Below are positions 15,799 to 24,945 of a stretch of DNA of 64,000 nt, in pieces. How positions within the stretch are numbered: position 1 is the first letter of the stretch; each line of letters begins with the position of its first letter. The notes below the pieces were generated by a model that worked only from the letters and a program-made list of their open reading frames with translations, had not been told where the DNA came from and did not search any database. Source of the stretch: an uncultured Bacillota bacterium (GTDB lineage: Bacteria; Bacillota; Clostridia; Peptostreptococcales; Anaerovoracaceae); contig CAUDEQ010000002.1 in NCBI GenBank assembly GCA_958448635.1, positions 1 to 64,000 of the forward strand, given 5' to 3'. Made by a program: the position numbers and the translations under genes.

Positions 15799-18700
15799 AT
15801 GGTAAGAAGAATTTACGTTGAAAAGAAAAAAGGCTTTGATGTGGAGGCGACATCGCTTTTCAATGATGTCAGGGAGAATCTCCATCTCAATGATCTGACA
15901 TCAGTAAGAATCCTGAATCGTTATGATATAGACGGAATAGATGATGCTACCTATGAAGCAGCTAAATTTACGGTATTCGCAGAACCTGCCGTGGACATCG
16001 TATACGAAGAAACGATGCCAGAGGACGTGTGTTCTGCTATTTATTTTGCAGTGGAATATCTGCCGGGACAGTATGATCAGAGAGCAGACTCGGCGGCACA
16101 GTGCATACAGCTTATGAACTCCTCCGCCCATGCGGCAGTAAAATTCGCAAGGGTGATCGTTCTTCAGGGATCGTTGACGGAAGCAGAGGTGGATTCGGTG
16201 AGAAACTACTGTGTAAATCCTGTGGATTCACAGCTGGCGGCTCATGAGAAGCCGGCGGATCTGGAAATGGAAACGACAATACCTGAAGATGTTGCCATCA
16301 TAGACGGCTTCAGAGCCATGGATGAGCAGAGGCTGGAGGAATACAGAAAGGCCATGGGCTTCGCCATGAGCCACGATGATATCGTGATGATACAGCAATA
16401 CTTCAGAGAAGACGAGGACAGGGAGCCGACTCTTACGGAGCTGAAGGTGGTGGATACATACTGGTCGGATCACTGCAGACATACGACATTCAATACTACT
16501 TTAAGCAATATCACCTTTGAGGACAGCCGCTATGGAGCGATGGTTAAGAAAGCCTTCGACAGATATATGGAAATGAGGGCGGACGTATACGGTGACAGGG
16601 AGAAGAACGTATGTCTGATGGATATGGCGTGCATAGGTGCAAAATACCTGAAAAAGCACGGCAAGGTGGAGGATCTTGATGAATCCGAGGAAATCAACGC
16701 ATGCAGCATAAAGGTGAAGGCAAAGATCGACGGTGATGAAGAGGATTGGTTGGTGATGTTTAAAAACGAGACTCACAATCATCCGACGGAGATAGAGCCT
16801 TTCGGCGGAGCTGCAACATGTCTGGGAGGAGCAATAAGAGACCCTCTCTCAGGCAGAGTATACGTATATCAGGCCATGAGAGTGACAGGCGCTGCGGATC
16901 CGAGAAAGCCGATAGAGGAGACTCTGGCAGGCAAACTGCCTCAGCGAAAGATAACGAGGGAGGCTGCGGCCGGATACAGCTCCTACGGAAATCAGATAGG
17001 ACTTGCGACAGGACTTGTGGATGAGGTATATCACGAAAACTACGTTGCCAAGAGAATGGAAATCGGCGCAGTGGTGGGAGCTGCTCCTGCAGATCACGTT
17101 ATAAGAAAGGTTCCGGAAAAGGGCGATGTGATAATACTTCTCGGCGGCAGAACGGGAAGAGACGGCTGCGGAGGAGCGACAGGCTCATCCAAGGAGCATA
17201 CGGAGGAATCCATCCTTCAGTGCGGAGCAGAGGTGCAGAAGGGAAATCCTCCTGTGGAGAGAAACATACAGCGTATGTTCAGAAGAAAAGAAGCGGCTAC
17301 GCTGATAAAAAGATGCAACGATTTCGGTGCCGGAGGCGTTTCGGTAGCGATAGGGGAGCTGGCTGACGGCCTTGAAATCTATCTGGATAAGGTCCCTAAG
17401 AAGTACGAGGGACTTGACGGAACGGAGCTGGCAATTTCCGAGTCGCAGGAGAGAATGGCGGTTGTTGTTGCAGCGGACAGAGCCGAAGAATTCATGAGAT
17501 ACGCAGATGAAGAAAATCTGGAGGCCACTCAGGTGGCGGAGGTCACAGATACCAACAGAGTCAGGATGTACTGGAGAGAAAAGTGCATTCTGGATCTTTC
17601 AAGAGATTTTCTCAATACCAACGGAGCACAGCAGTTTGCCGATGTCCACGTTGCAGCACGTGAGAAGGACGGCGATCAATGGCTCGATGAGCTGCTGAAG
17701 GAGACAAAGACGAAGGAAGAGCTGCTGACGGATCTCAACTGCTGCAGCAAGAAGGGGCTGATAGAGCGTTTCGACAGCACCATAGGAGCTGCAACGGTAC
17801 TCATGCCTCTGGGAGGAAAGTATCAGCTGTCGCCTGCAGCAGGTATGGCAGCAAAGCTCCCTGTAGTGGACGGCGAGACCGACACGGCCACCATCATGGC
17901 ATACGGCTTCGATCCGGAGCTGGCGGTAAAGAGCCCTTACCACGGAGCATTGTATGCGGTGGTGGATTCCGTAGCCAAGATAGCGGCTATGGGTGGAGAT
18001 TACAGGACGATAAGGCTCACCTTCCAGGAATACTTCGAAAAGTTGGGTGAGGATGCATCGAGATGGGGCAAGCCTGCAGCGGCCCTGCTGGGAGCGCTGA
18101 CGGTTCAGAAGGAGCTGGAGATTCCGTCCATCGGAGGAAAGGACAGCATGTCCGGAACCTTCATGGACATAGACGTTCCTCCTACGCTGGCATCATTTGC
18201 CATCACCACCGTAGATGCGGATGATGTGGTATCGACGGAATTCAAGAAAGCAGACAGCAGGCTTGTGGTTCTCACCACACCTGTAGATAAAAACGGAGTC
18301 ATAGATTTTGAGAGCTTCAGAAAGAACATGCTGAAGCTGAGAGAGCTGGCTGTTACCAAGAAGCTTCTTGCCGCCAATACCATCGGCAGGGGCGGCCTTT
18401 ACATGACGCTGGTGAAGATGGCTGTAGGCAACGGCATCGGAGCAGATGTAAAGGCAGAGGGAGACATTCTGTCACCTATGTACGGCTCTGTACTGGTGGA
18501 AATTCCTGCCGATAAGGATGTGGACAGGATAATGGAAGGCTCGATATATACCGAAATCGGAGCAACCACGAAGGATGGAAGACTGACGATAAACGGCGAG
18601 GCAGAGGAGGTGGCCTCCTTAACGGTGAGGTGGCAGACTCCGGTGGAGAGCGTATTCCCTGTAAGAACTGCGGAATACAGAAACAAGGTGGATAAGACTC

Positions 18701-19557
18701 CTGTTGAAAGGACACTGTACAAGGAGAGAAATGCAGCAGGCCCTAAGATAGGGACAGCAAGACCGAAGGTTGTGATACCTGTATTCCCGGGAACAAACTG
18801 CGAGATGGATTCGGCGAGAGCCTTCAGAAAAGCAGGCGCCGAGGCCGATATCCATATCATCAGGAATCTGACGGCAGCGCAGTTGGAGGAGTCCATCGCA
18901 GAGCTGGAAAAGAAGATAAGAGAAAGTCAGATGATAATGATACCGGGAGGCTTTTCCGGAGGAGACGAGCCTGACGGGTCTGCTAAATTCATCACGGCCG
19001 TATTCAGGAATCCTGCCATAAGCGATGCCGTATCGGATCTGCTGAAGAACAGAGACGGACTGATGCTGGGAATATGCAACGGCTTCCAGGCATTGATAAA
19101 GCTGGGACTTGTCCCTTACGGAGAGATAAGGGATATGAAGGAGGACAGCCCTACGCTGACATACAACAGGATCAACAGACATGCTTCATGCCTCGTGAGA
19201 ACGGGAGTAACATCTGTCAAGTCGCCATGGCTTGCAGGAGTTGAGGCAGGCGATGTGTTCACCATACCGGTATCCCACGGCGAGGGAAGATTCATCGCAG
19301 ATCATCAGCTGGCAGAGCAGCTGATGAAAAACGGCCAGGTCGCCACACAGTATGTTGACTTCGAGGGGAACCCGTCCATGGATATAGCCTTCAATCCCAA
19401 CGGATCGGTGATGGCCATAGAGGGAATAACATCGCCGGACGGAAGGATATTGGGGAAGATGGGACATTCGGAAAGAATCGGCGGAAATCTCTACAAGAAT
19501 GTTGCCGGCGAAAAGGATCAGAAGATTTTCGAATCAGGCGTAAAGTATTTCAGATAA
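15799..19557 (+). CDS. purL: Phosphoribosylformylglycinamidine synthase, single-chain
   Basis: 1252-residue enzyme converting FGAR, glutamine and ATP to FGAM (step 4 of purine synthesis). It is the large form in which synthetase and glutaminase are fused, so separate purQ and purS are not needed. The ATP-binding core includes FKNETHNHPTEIEPFGGAAT near residue 320, and the C-terminal class I glutaminase has PGTNCEMDSA, the nucleophile in GICNGFQAL and the histidine in VSHGEGRF. AAAGGA lies 9 nt before ATG 15799; the ATG at 15792 is out of frame. It opens the pur operon. Confidence 0.95.
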   Translation: MVRRIYVEKKKGFDVEATSLFNDVRENLHLNDLTSVRILNRYDIDGIDDATYEAAKFTVFAEPAVDIVYEETMPEDVCSAIYFAVEYLPGQYDQRADSAAQCIQLMNSSAHAAVKFARVIVLQGSLTEAEVDSVRNYCVNPVDSQLAAHEKPADLEMETTIPEDVAIIDGFRAMDEQRLEEYRKAMGFAMSHDDIVMIQQYFREDEDREPTLTELKVVDTYWSDHCRHTTFNTTLSNITFEDSRYGAMVKKAFDRYMEMRADVYGDREKNVCLMDMACIGAKYLKKHGKVEDLDESEEINACSIKVKAKIDGDEEDWLVMFKNETHNHPTEIEPFGGAATCLGGAIRDPLSGRVYVYQAMRVTGAADPRKPIEETLAGKLPQRKITREAAAGYSSYGNQIGLATGLVDEVYHENYVAKRMEIGAVVGAAPADHVIRKVPEKGDVIILLGGRTGRDGCGGATGSSKEHTEESILQCGAEVQKGNPPVERNIQRMFRRKEAATLIKRCNDFGAGGVSVAIGELADGLEIYLDKVPKKYEGLDGTELAISESQERMAVVVAADRAEEFMRYADEENLEATQVAEVTDTNRVRMYWREKCILDLSRDFLNTNGAQQFADVHVAAREKDGDQWLDELLKETKTKEELLTDLNCCSKKGLIERFDSTIGAATVLMPLGGKYQLSPAAGMAAKLPVVDGETDTATIMAYGFDPELAVKSPYHGALYAVVDSVAKIAAMGGDYRTIRLTFQEYFEKLGEDASRWGKPAAALLGALTVQKELEIPSIGGKDSMSGTFMDIDVPPTLASFAITTVDADDVVSTEFKKADSRLVVLTTPVDKNGVIDFESFRKNMLKLRELAVTKKLLAANTIGRGGLYMTLVKMAVGNGIGADVKAEGDILSPMYGSVLVEIPADKDVDRIMEGSIYTEIGATTKDGRLTINGEAEEVASLTVRWQTPVESVFPVRTAEYRNKVDKTPVERTLYKERNAAGPKIGTARPKVVIPVFPGTNCEMDSARAFRKAGAEADIHIIRNLTAAQLEESIAELEKKIRESQMIMIPGGFSGGDEPDGSAKFITAVFRNPAISDAVSDLLKNRDGLMLGICNGFQALIKLGLVPYGEIRDMKEDSPTLTYNRINRHASCLVRTGVTSVKSPWLAGVEAGDVFTIPVSHGEGRFIADHQLAEQLMKNGQVATQYVDFEGNPSMDIAFNPNGSVMAIEGITSPDGRILGKMGHSERIGGNLYKNVAGEKDQKIFESGVKYFR

Positions 19558-19597
19558 TGAGCAAAAGAAGTATTTCAATTCAGAAAGGAAAAAGAAT

Positions 19598-20077
19598 ATG
19601 AAAGTAGCTATAATCATGGGAAGCAAATCGGATTATCCCGTAGTGCAGAAGGCAGAGAAAATGCTGGCAGATTTCGGAGTTGAGTATGAGACGAGGATAA
19701 TATCGGCACACAGAACGCCCAGACAGGCAGAGGAATTTGCCGCCAATGCGGAAGCCAACGGCTTCGGATGCATCATAGCGGCGGCAGGAAAGGCTGCTCA
19801 TCTGGCAGGCGTGCTGGCAGCGACCACACCGCTTCCCGTAATAGGTCTTCCTATGAAATCCAGCACCCTTGACGGACTGGATTCGCTGCTGTCGGTGGTT
19901 CAGATGCCAAAGGGAGTGCCTGTTGCAACGGTGGCTATAGACGGTGCGGAAAACGCTGCGATTTTGGCTGTTCAGATACTCAGCACTGCCGATGCAGTCA
20001 TGAGACAGGCCATAAAGGACTTTAAGAAGAAGCAGGAAGAGGATATAGTTGCGTTGGACGCTGAATTCAACAGCTGA
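19598..20077 (+). CDS. purE: PurE, AIR carboxylase / N5-CAIR mutase family
   Basis: 159 residues. Motifs MGSKSDYPV at the N-terminus, SAHRTP near residue 40 and AAAGKAAHLAGV near 68. The SAHRTP and AAHL blocks are class I-like (N5-CAIR mutase), but the GG of the classical AGAGGAAHLPG is GK here. No purK lies in the window, so either PurK is encoded elsewhere or this enzyme carboxylates AIR directly; the sequence alone does not decide. AAAGGA precedes the ATG, 40 bases after purL. Confidence 0.9.
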   Translation: MKVAIIMGSKSDYPVVQKAEKMLADFGVEYETRIISAHRTPRQAEEFAANAEANGFGCIIAAAGKAAHLAGVLAATTPLPVIGLPMKSSTLDGLDSLLSVVQMPKGVPVATVAIDGAENAAILAVQILSTADAVMRQAIKDFKKKQEEDIVALDAEFNS

Positions 20078-20227
20078 TGAGATAAACGGCAGACTATGTA
20101 CAGCCTGCAATAAAGAAGCGGAAGCCGGCTATGCGGATCGTTTTTACCGCATCAGCCCTTCCCGAAGCGGTGAAAGGTATATTTGATATTTAATGCATTG
20201 TAAAACTCATGAAACAGGAGAAAAAAA

Positions 20228-20935
20228 ATGAAAAAACTCGAACAGCTTTATGAAGGAAAAGCAAAAAAGGTATTCAAAACAGATGATCCCAAGTGCTATA
20301 TCGTAGACTACAAGGACGATGCGACGGCATTCAACGGAGAGAAAAAGGGTCAGATCGCAGGCAAGGGCGTTGTCAACAACACCATGGCAAACATCATCTT
20401 CCGGCTGCTGGAGGAAAAGGGAGTTCCCACTCATTTCGTGGAGCAGATCAGCGACAGGGAAACAGTTGTAAAGGCTGTGAAGATACTGCCTCTTGAGGTA
20501 ATAATGAGAAACGTGTCGGCAGGCTCCTTTGCCAAGAGATACGGAGTAGAGGAAGGAATAACCTTTGAAAAGCCGACCTTCGAGCTTTCATATAAGAATG
20601 ATGATCTGGGCGATCCTCTCATGTGTGAATCCCATGCACTGGCTCTGGGTCTGGTGACTGAGACTCAGCTGGAGGAGATAAGGAGCTATGCCGCAACCGT
20701 AAATGACGTTCTCAAGGAGTTCTTCCTGGAGAGAGGTCTCAAGCTCATAGACTTCAAGATCGAATTCGGACTTTACGACGGACAGGTGATTCTGGCAGAT
20801 GAGATTTCCCCTGACACATGCAGGCTGTGGGATGTGAAGACCAATGAAAAGATGGATAAGGACAGATTCAGGAGAGATCTGGGCAATATAGAAGAGACAT
20901 ATGCGGAAGTTCTCAGAAGAGTAAAGAACAGCTGA
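20228..20935 (+). CDS. purC: SAICAR synthase
   Basis: 235-residue enzyme ligating aspartate to CAIR. The N-terminus [10 protein letters not shown] is the family start, followed by [13 protein letters not shown], then [17 protein letters not shown] near 90-110 and DFKIEFG near 180. AGGAG precedes the ATG. A 150-base gap separates it from purE; that gap has a small hairpin (ATGCGG/CCGCAT near 20132-20155) but no T run, so the operon likely continues through it. Confidence 0.95.
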   Translation: MKKLEQLYEGKAKKVFKTDDPKCYIVDYKDDATAFNGEKKGQIAGKGVVNNTMANIIFRLLEEKGVPTHFVEQISDRETVVKAVKILPLEVIMRNVSAGSFAKRYGVEEGITFEKPTFELSYKNDDLGDPLMCESHALALGLVTETQLEEIRSYAATVNDVLKEFFLERGLKLIDFKIEFGLYDGQVILADEISPDTCRLWDVKTNEKMDKDRFRRDLGNIEETYAEVLRRVKNS

Positions 20936-20961
20936 TGAGTAAACGGCGGATAGGAGAAGAT

Positions 20962-22014
20962 ATGGAAGATAAGAAACTCACATACAAGGACGCCGGAGTC
21001 GATACCAAGGAAGGCGAAAGAGCAGTATCGCTGATGAAGGCGCATGTCAAGAGAACCTTCAATGAGAATGTCCTTACGGGGCTCGGCAGCTTCGGAAGCC
21101 TCTTTGCACTGGATCTCAAGGACATTAAAGAGCCTGTACTGGTATCGGGAACAGACGGCGTAGGAACAAAACTTAAGATAGCCTTTCTTATGGACAGGCA
21201 TGATACGGTGGGCATAGACTGCGTTGCCATGTGCGTTAACGACGTTCTCTGTCAGGGCGCAAAGCCGCTGTTTTTCCTGGATTATATAGCTACGGGAAAG
21301 GTAAAGGCGGAGAAGATCGCTGATATCGTAAAGGGAATAGCAGAGGGCTGCAGCCAGTCGGGAAGCGCCCTTGTCGGCGGTGAAACTGCGGAAATGCCTG
21401 ATTTCTATTCCGACGGCGAATACGACATGGCAGGCTTTTCCGTCGGCATAGCGGACAAGAGCAGGATAATCACAGGCGCCGATATCAAGGTGGGCGATAA
21501 GATAGTCGGAATCGCATCCACGGGAATACACAGCAACGGTTATTCGCTGGTAAGAAAGGTGTTCTTCGATAAGATGGACATGAAGGTTACAGATTATGTT
21601 GAGGAGCTGGGAGAAACTCTGGGAGAGGCGCTGCTCAGACCTACGAAAATATACGCCAACGCCTGCGGCGCAGTGCTGCCTGATTTCCATGTCAACGGGA
21701 TAGTTCATATCACCGGAGGCGGATTTTACGAAAACATTCCGAGGATACTTCCGGAGGGTACTGCCGTGTCCATCGATGCAGGAGCGTGGGATGCGCCTCC
21801 GATATTCCCGTACATAGCAAGCTGCGGCAATATCGACAGAGAGGAAATGTTCTCCACATACAATATGGGCATAGGCATGATGATGATAGTTGACGCCGAC
21901 GACGCAGAGGCTGTAAAGGACGCCCTGCTGAAGGCGGGAGAAAAGGCATATATAATCGGCGACGTGGTGGAGGATCAGGGAAGCAGAGTGAAGATAAGCT
22001 ATCCTGAGATATAG
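20962..22014 (+). CDS. purM: AIR synthase (phosphoribosylformylglycinamidine cyclo-ligase)
   Basis: About 350 residues, ATP-dependent ring closure of FGAM to AIR. Seen: the N-terminal LTYKDAGVDTKEGERAV, SGTDGVGTKLKIAF, and GGETAEMPDFY followed by DMAGFSVGI. AGGAGA lies 4-5 nt before ATG 20962; the in-frame ATG at 20935 overlaps the purC stop and has no ribosome-binding site. Fourth gene of the operon. Confidence 0.94.
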   Translation: MEDKKLTYKDAGVDTKEGERAVSLMKAHVKRTFNENVLTGLGSFGSLFALDLKDIKEPVLVSGTDGVGTKLKIAFLMDRHDTVGIDCVAMCVNDVLCQGAKPLFFLDYIATGKVKAEKIADIVKGIAEGCSQSGSALVGGETAEMPDFYSDGEYDMAGFSVGIADKSRIITGADIKVGDKIVGIASTGIHSNGYSLVRKVFFDKMDMKVTDYVEELGETLGEALLRPTKIYANACGAVLPDFHVNGIVHITGGGFYENIPRILPEGTAVSIDAGAWDAPPIFPYIASCGNIDREEMFSTYNMGIGMMMIVDADDAEAVKDALLKAGEKAYIIGDVVEDQGSRVKISYPEI

Positions 22015-22036
22015 GCTGCGAGCAAAAGAGGAAAAC

Positions 22037-22630
22037 ATGATGAGCAACAAGATAAAGACTGCCGTGCTGGTGTCGGGAGGCGGGACAAACCTTCAGGCGC
22101 TGATAGACAAGCAGAGAGACGGCAGTATACCTAAGGCGGAGATCACCATGGTAATAGCCAGCAGAGAGGACGCATTTGCTCTGGAAAGGGCTGCAAGGGC
22201 AGGAATACAGACTGCAGTTGCGCCGGAGCAGCATCAGGTTCTGGACGCGTTGAGAGCGTCAGGTGCGCAGATCGTTGTGCTGGCAGGATACATGAGGGTG
22301 CTGTCTCCGGAGATAATAGATGAATACAGAGACAGGATAATAAACATACACCCATCCCTCATACCGAAATACTGCGGTAAGGGATTTTACGGAAAGAGAG
22401 TCCACAAGGCAGTGCTGGAGGGAGGCGAAAAGGAAAGCGGAGCCACCGTACACTATGTGGACGAGGGTGTTGACACCGGTAAGATAATATTACAGAAGAA
22501 AGTACCTGTGCTGGAAGGCGATACTGCGGATATCCTTGCGGCCAGAGTACTTGAAATAGAACATGAGATCCTGGCGGAGGGGCTGAACATAGTGGCCGAC
22601 AGGATAGAAAAGGACGGAGGTAAAATATAA
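22037..22630 (+). CDS. purN: GAR transformylase
   Basis: 197-residue 10-formyltetrahydrofolate-dependent enzyme formylating GAR. It starts with VLVSGGGTNLQALID, has the catalytic block NIHPSLIP near residue 103 and GATVHYVDEGVDTG near 135. The start is ATGATG at 22037/22040 after AGAGGA. Its stop overlaps the purF start by one base. Confidence 0.94.
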   Translation: MMSNKIKTAVLVSGGGTNLQALIDKQRDGSIPKAEITMVIASREDAFALERAARAGIQTAVAPEQHQVLDALRASGAQIVVLAGYMRVLSPEIIDEYRDRIINIHPSLIPKYCGKGFYGKRVHKAVLEGGEKESGATVHYVDEGVDTGKIILQKKVPVLEGDTADILAARVLEIEHEILAEGLNIVADRIEKDGGKI

Positions 22631-24096
22631 TGGGCGGAGTAATAGGCTTTGTATCAAAGCAGGACTGTGTGATGGACCTGTTTTTCGGTACTGACTATCA
22701 TTCACATCTGGGAACTAAGAGAGGCGGAATGTGCGTGCTTCAGGAGGATGGCTTCAACAGATCCATTCACAATATAGAAAATTCTCCCTTCAGAAGCAAG
22801 TTTGAAAAGGATATCGAGGAAATGCAGGGGAATATGGGTATAGGAGCCATAAGCGACAGCGACCCGCAGCCTCTGACGGTACGCAGCAGACAGGGCGAAT
22901 ACGCCATAACCACTGTAGGCCGTATAAACAACAAGGACGAGATCGTAAACGAGCTGCTTAAGGACAGACCAAGCCAGTTCATGTCCATGAGCGGCGGCGG
23001 TATAAACAATACCGAGCTGGTGGCTGCCATCGTATCCACCGGAAGAGATATAGTCGACGGCATAAGAAGAGCCCAGGATAAGATTGACGGCTCCGTAACG
23101 ATGCTGGTGCTGACCAAGGAAGGTCTTTACGCCGCCAGAGACAAATACGGAAGAACTCCACTCATTATAGGCAAAAAGGACGGCGCATACTGTGCCGCAT
23201 CCGAATCCTTTGCATTCATAAACGTAGGATATAAGTACAGCAGAGAGCTGGGACCCGCAGAGATCGCATTTCTCACTCCCGACGGGGAGGAAACCGTGGG
23301 AGAACCGCAGGAGGGCATGAGGATATGCTCCTTCCTCTGGACGTATTTCGGATATACGACTTCAATATACGAAGGAAAGAACGTGGAGCTGATGAGAAAC
23401 AGAAACGGAGGAATTCTGGCACAGAAGGACGAGGATCTGGACGTGGACTACGTTGCGGGAGTTCCGGACAGCGGCACTGCCCATGCGTTGGGCTATGCCA
23501 ATCAGTCGCGGGTGCCATATGCACGTCCGCTGATCAAATATACGCCGACATGGCCAAGGAGCTTCATGCCGCAGAACCAGAAGGCCAGAAACCTCATCGC
23601 CAAGATGAAGCTGGTGCCTGTTTTCCAGATCATAAAGGACAAGAAGTTCGTGCTTATAGACGACTCCATCGTAAGAGGTACGCAGCTTTCGGAAACAGTA
23701 AGCTATCTGATAGAAAACGGCGCCAAGGATATACATGTAAGATCTGCATGCCCGCCGATCATGTACGGATGTAAATTCCTGAACTTTTCACGATCGGTAA
23801 GCGATATGGAGCTCATCACCAGAAGATGCATCAGAGAGCTGGAGGGCATGGATCAGCCGGGAGATGCAGCGGCAAACCCTGCAGGCTTCGACAGCGAGAT
23901 GCAGTCTGATATCTCTGCCGAGGTGCTGGCGGAGTATGCAGACCCTAAGACGGAAAGACATAAGAACATGGTTGAGCTTATAAGAAAGAAGCTGAATTTC
24001 GACAGTCTGAAATTCCAGGAGCTGGATGACACCATCGAGGCCATAGGAATAGACAGATGCAAGCTCTGTACATACTGTTGGGACGGAAAGGAGTAA
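22630..24096 (+). CDS. purF: PurF-like amidophosphoribosyltransferase lacking the N-terminal cysteine
   Basis: 488 residues; first step of purine synthesis from PRPP. The phosphoribosyltransferase half is intact, with the PRPP loop LIDDSIVRGTQ near 342-352 and PDSGTAHALGYA near 279. The glutaminase half is unusual: the chain starts MGGVIGF, so the nucleophile cysteine expected at position 2 is Gly, and the oxyanion block is TVGRINN in place of NGN-type sequence. C233, C381, C477 and C480 match the positions expected for a B. subtilis-type 4Fe-4S cluster. It may use free ammonia or another partner. The ATG overlaps the purN stop, so no upstream cysteine start is available. Confidence 0.9.
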   Translation: MGGVIGFVSKQDCVMDLFFGTDYHSHLGTKRGGMCVLQEDGFNRSIHNIENSPFRSKFEKDIEEMQGNMGIGAISDSDPQPLTVRSRQGEYAITTVGRINNKDEIVNELLKDRPSQFMSMSGGGINNTELVAAIVSTGRDIVDGIRRAQDKIDGSVTMLVLTKEGLYAARDKYGRTPLIIGKKDGAYCAASESFAFINVGYKYSRELGPAEIAFLTPDGEETVGEPQEGMRICSFLWTYFGYTTSIYEGKNVELMRNRNGGILAQKDEDLDVDYVAGVPDSGTAHALGYANQSRVPYARPLIKYTPTWPRSFMPQNQKARNLIAKMKLVPVFQIIKDKKFVLIDDSIVRGTQLSETVSYLIENGAKDIHVRSACPPIMYGCKFLNFSRSVSDMELITRRCIRELEGMDQPGDAAANPAGFDSEMQSDISAEVLAEYADPKTERHKNMVELIRKKLNFDSLKFQELDDTIEAIGIDRCKLCTYCWDGKE

Positions 24097-24102
24097 GGTA
24101 AT

Positions 24103-24816
24103 ATGAAAAAATCACTGCTGACGGATCTTCTGAAGGGAAACTCCTATCCGGGGAGAGGAATCGTTACAGCCCGTTCAGAAGACGGTAAAAGCGCTGTGGC
24201 AGCGTATTTCATTATGGGAAGAAGCGTCAACAGCCGCAACAGGATATTCGTGGAGGAGGGCGAGGGAATCAGGACACAGGCTCATGATCCTGCTTTGCTC
24301 AGTGATCCAAGCCTGATAATTTATTCTCCTGTAAAGGTGCTGGGCAACAAGACCATCATCACCAACGGAGACCAGACCGACACCATCTATGAAGGCATGG
24401 ACAAGCAGCAGACCTTCGAGCAGTCTCTGAGAATCAGGGAGTTCGAGCCGGACGGTCCCAACTATACTCCGAGAATATCAGGAATAATACATATAGAAAA
24501 GGGCAGCTGCAATTATGCCATGTCAATACTGAAGAGCAATAACGGCGACCCTGAAGGCTGCAGCAGATATACTTTTGCGTATGAGAATCCTGCAGCGGGA
24601 GAGGGCAGATACATACACACCTACATGCATGACGGCGAGCCGCTGCCGAGCTTTGAAGGCGAGCCTGAGTGGGTGGAGATCTCCGGAGATATCGATGAGT
24701 TCACCGATGCGGTATGGAGCAGCCTGAACGAAGACAACAAGGTATCGCTGTTTGTCAGATATATAGACATAGAGACAGGCAGCTATGAGACGAGAATAGT
24801 CAATAAGAACAAATAG
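24103..24816 (+). CDS. purO: PurO-type IMP cyclohydrolase
   Basis: 237-residue protein resembling the archaeal-type IMP cyclohydrolase family (PF07826-like): N-terminal NSYPGRGIVTAR, then AAYFIMGRSVNSRNR, a conserved DPSLIIY and NGDQTDTIYEG, and YTPRISGI. It would convert FAICAR to IMP, replacing the missing N-terminal domain of PurH. GGAG precedes the ATG, 6 bases after purF. The next gene is a lone AICAR transformylase, which supports the role. Confidence 0.82.
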   Translation: MKKSLLTDLLKGNSYPGRGIVTARSEDGKSAVAAYFIMGRSVNSRNRIFVEEGEGIRTQAHDPALLSDPSLIIYSPVKVLGNKTIITNGDQTDTIYEGMDKQQTFEQSLRIREFEPDGPNYTPRISGIIHIEKGSCNYAMSILKSNNGDPEGCSRYTFAYENPAAGEGRYIHTYMHDGEPLPSFEGEPEWVEISGDIDEFTDAVWSSLNEDNKVSLFVRYIDIETGSYETRIVNKNK

Positions 24817-24945
24817 GAAAGCCGCACTGCGGGCTTTGCGGAAAGCGTTACGGATGCGACGCAGGAGTGCGCTTTGCAGAGAAAGTCCGGACGTATCATA
24901 AGTGTGCGCTTTGCATGAGAGATAAGCAATACAGAAGGAGATAAG

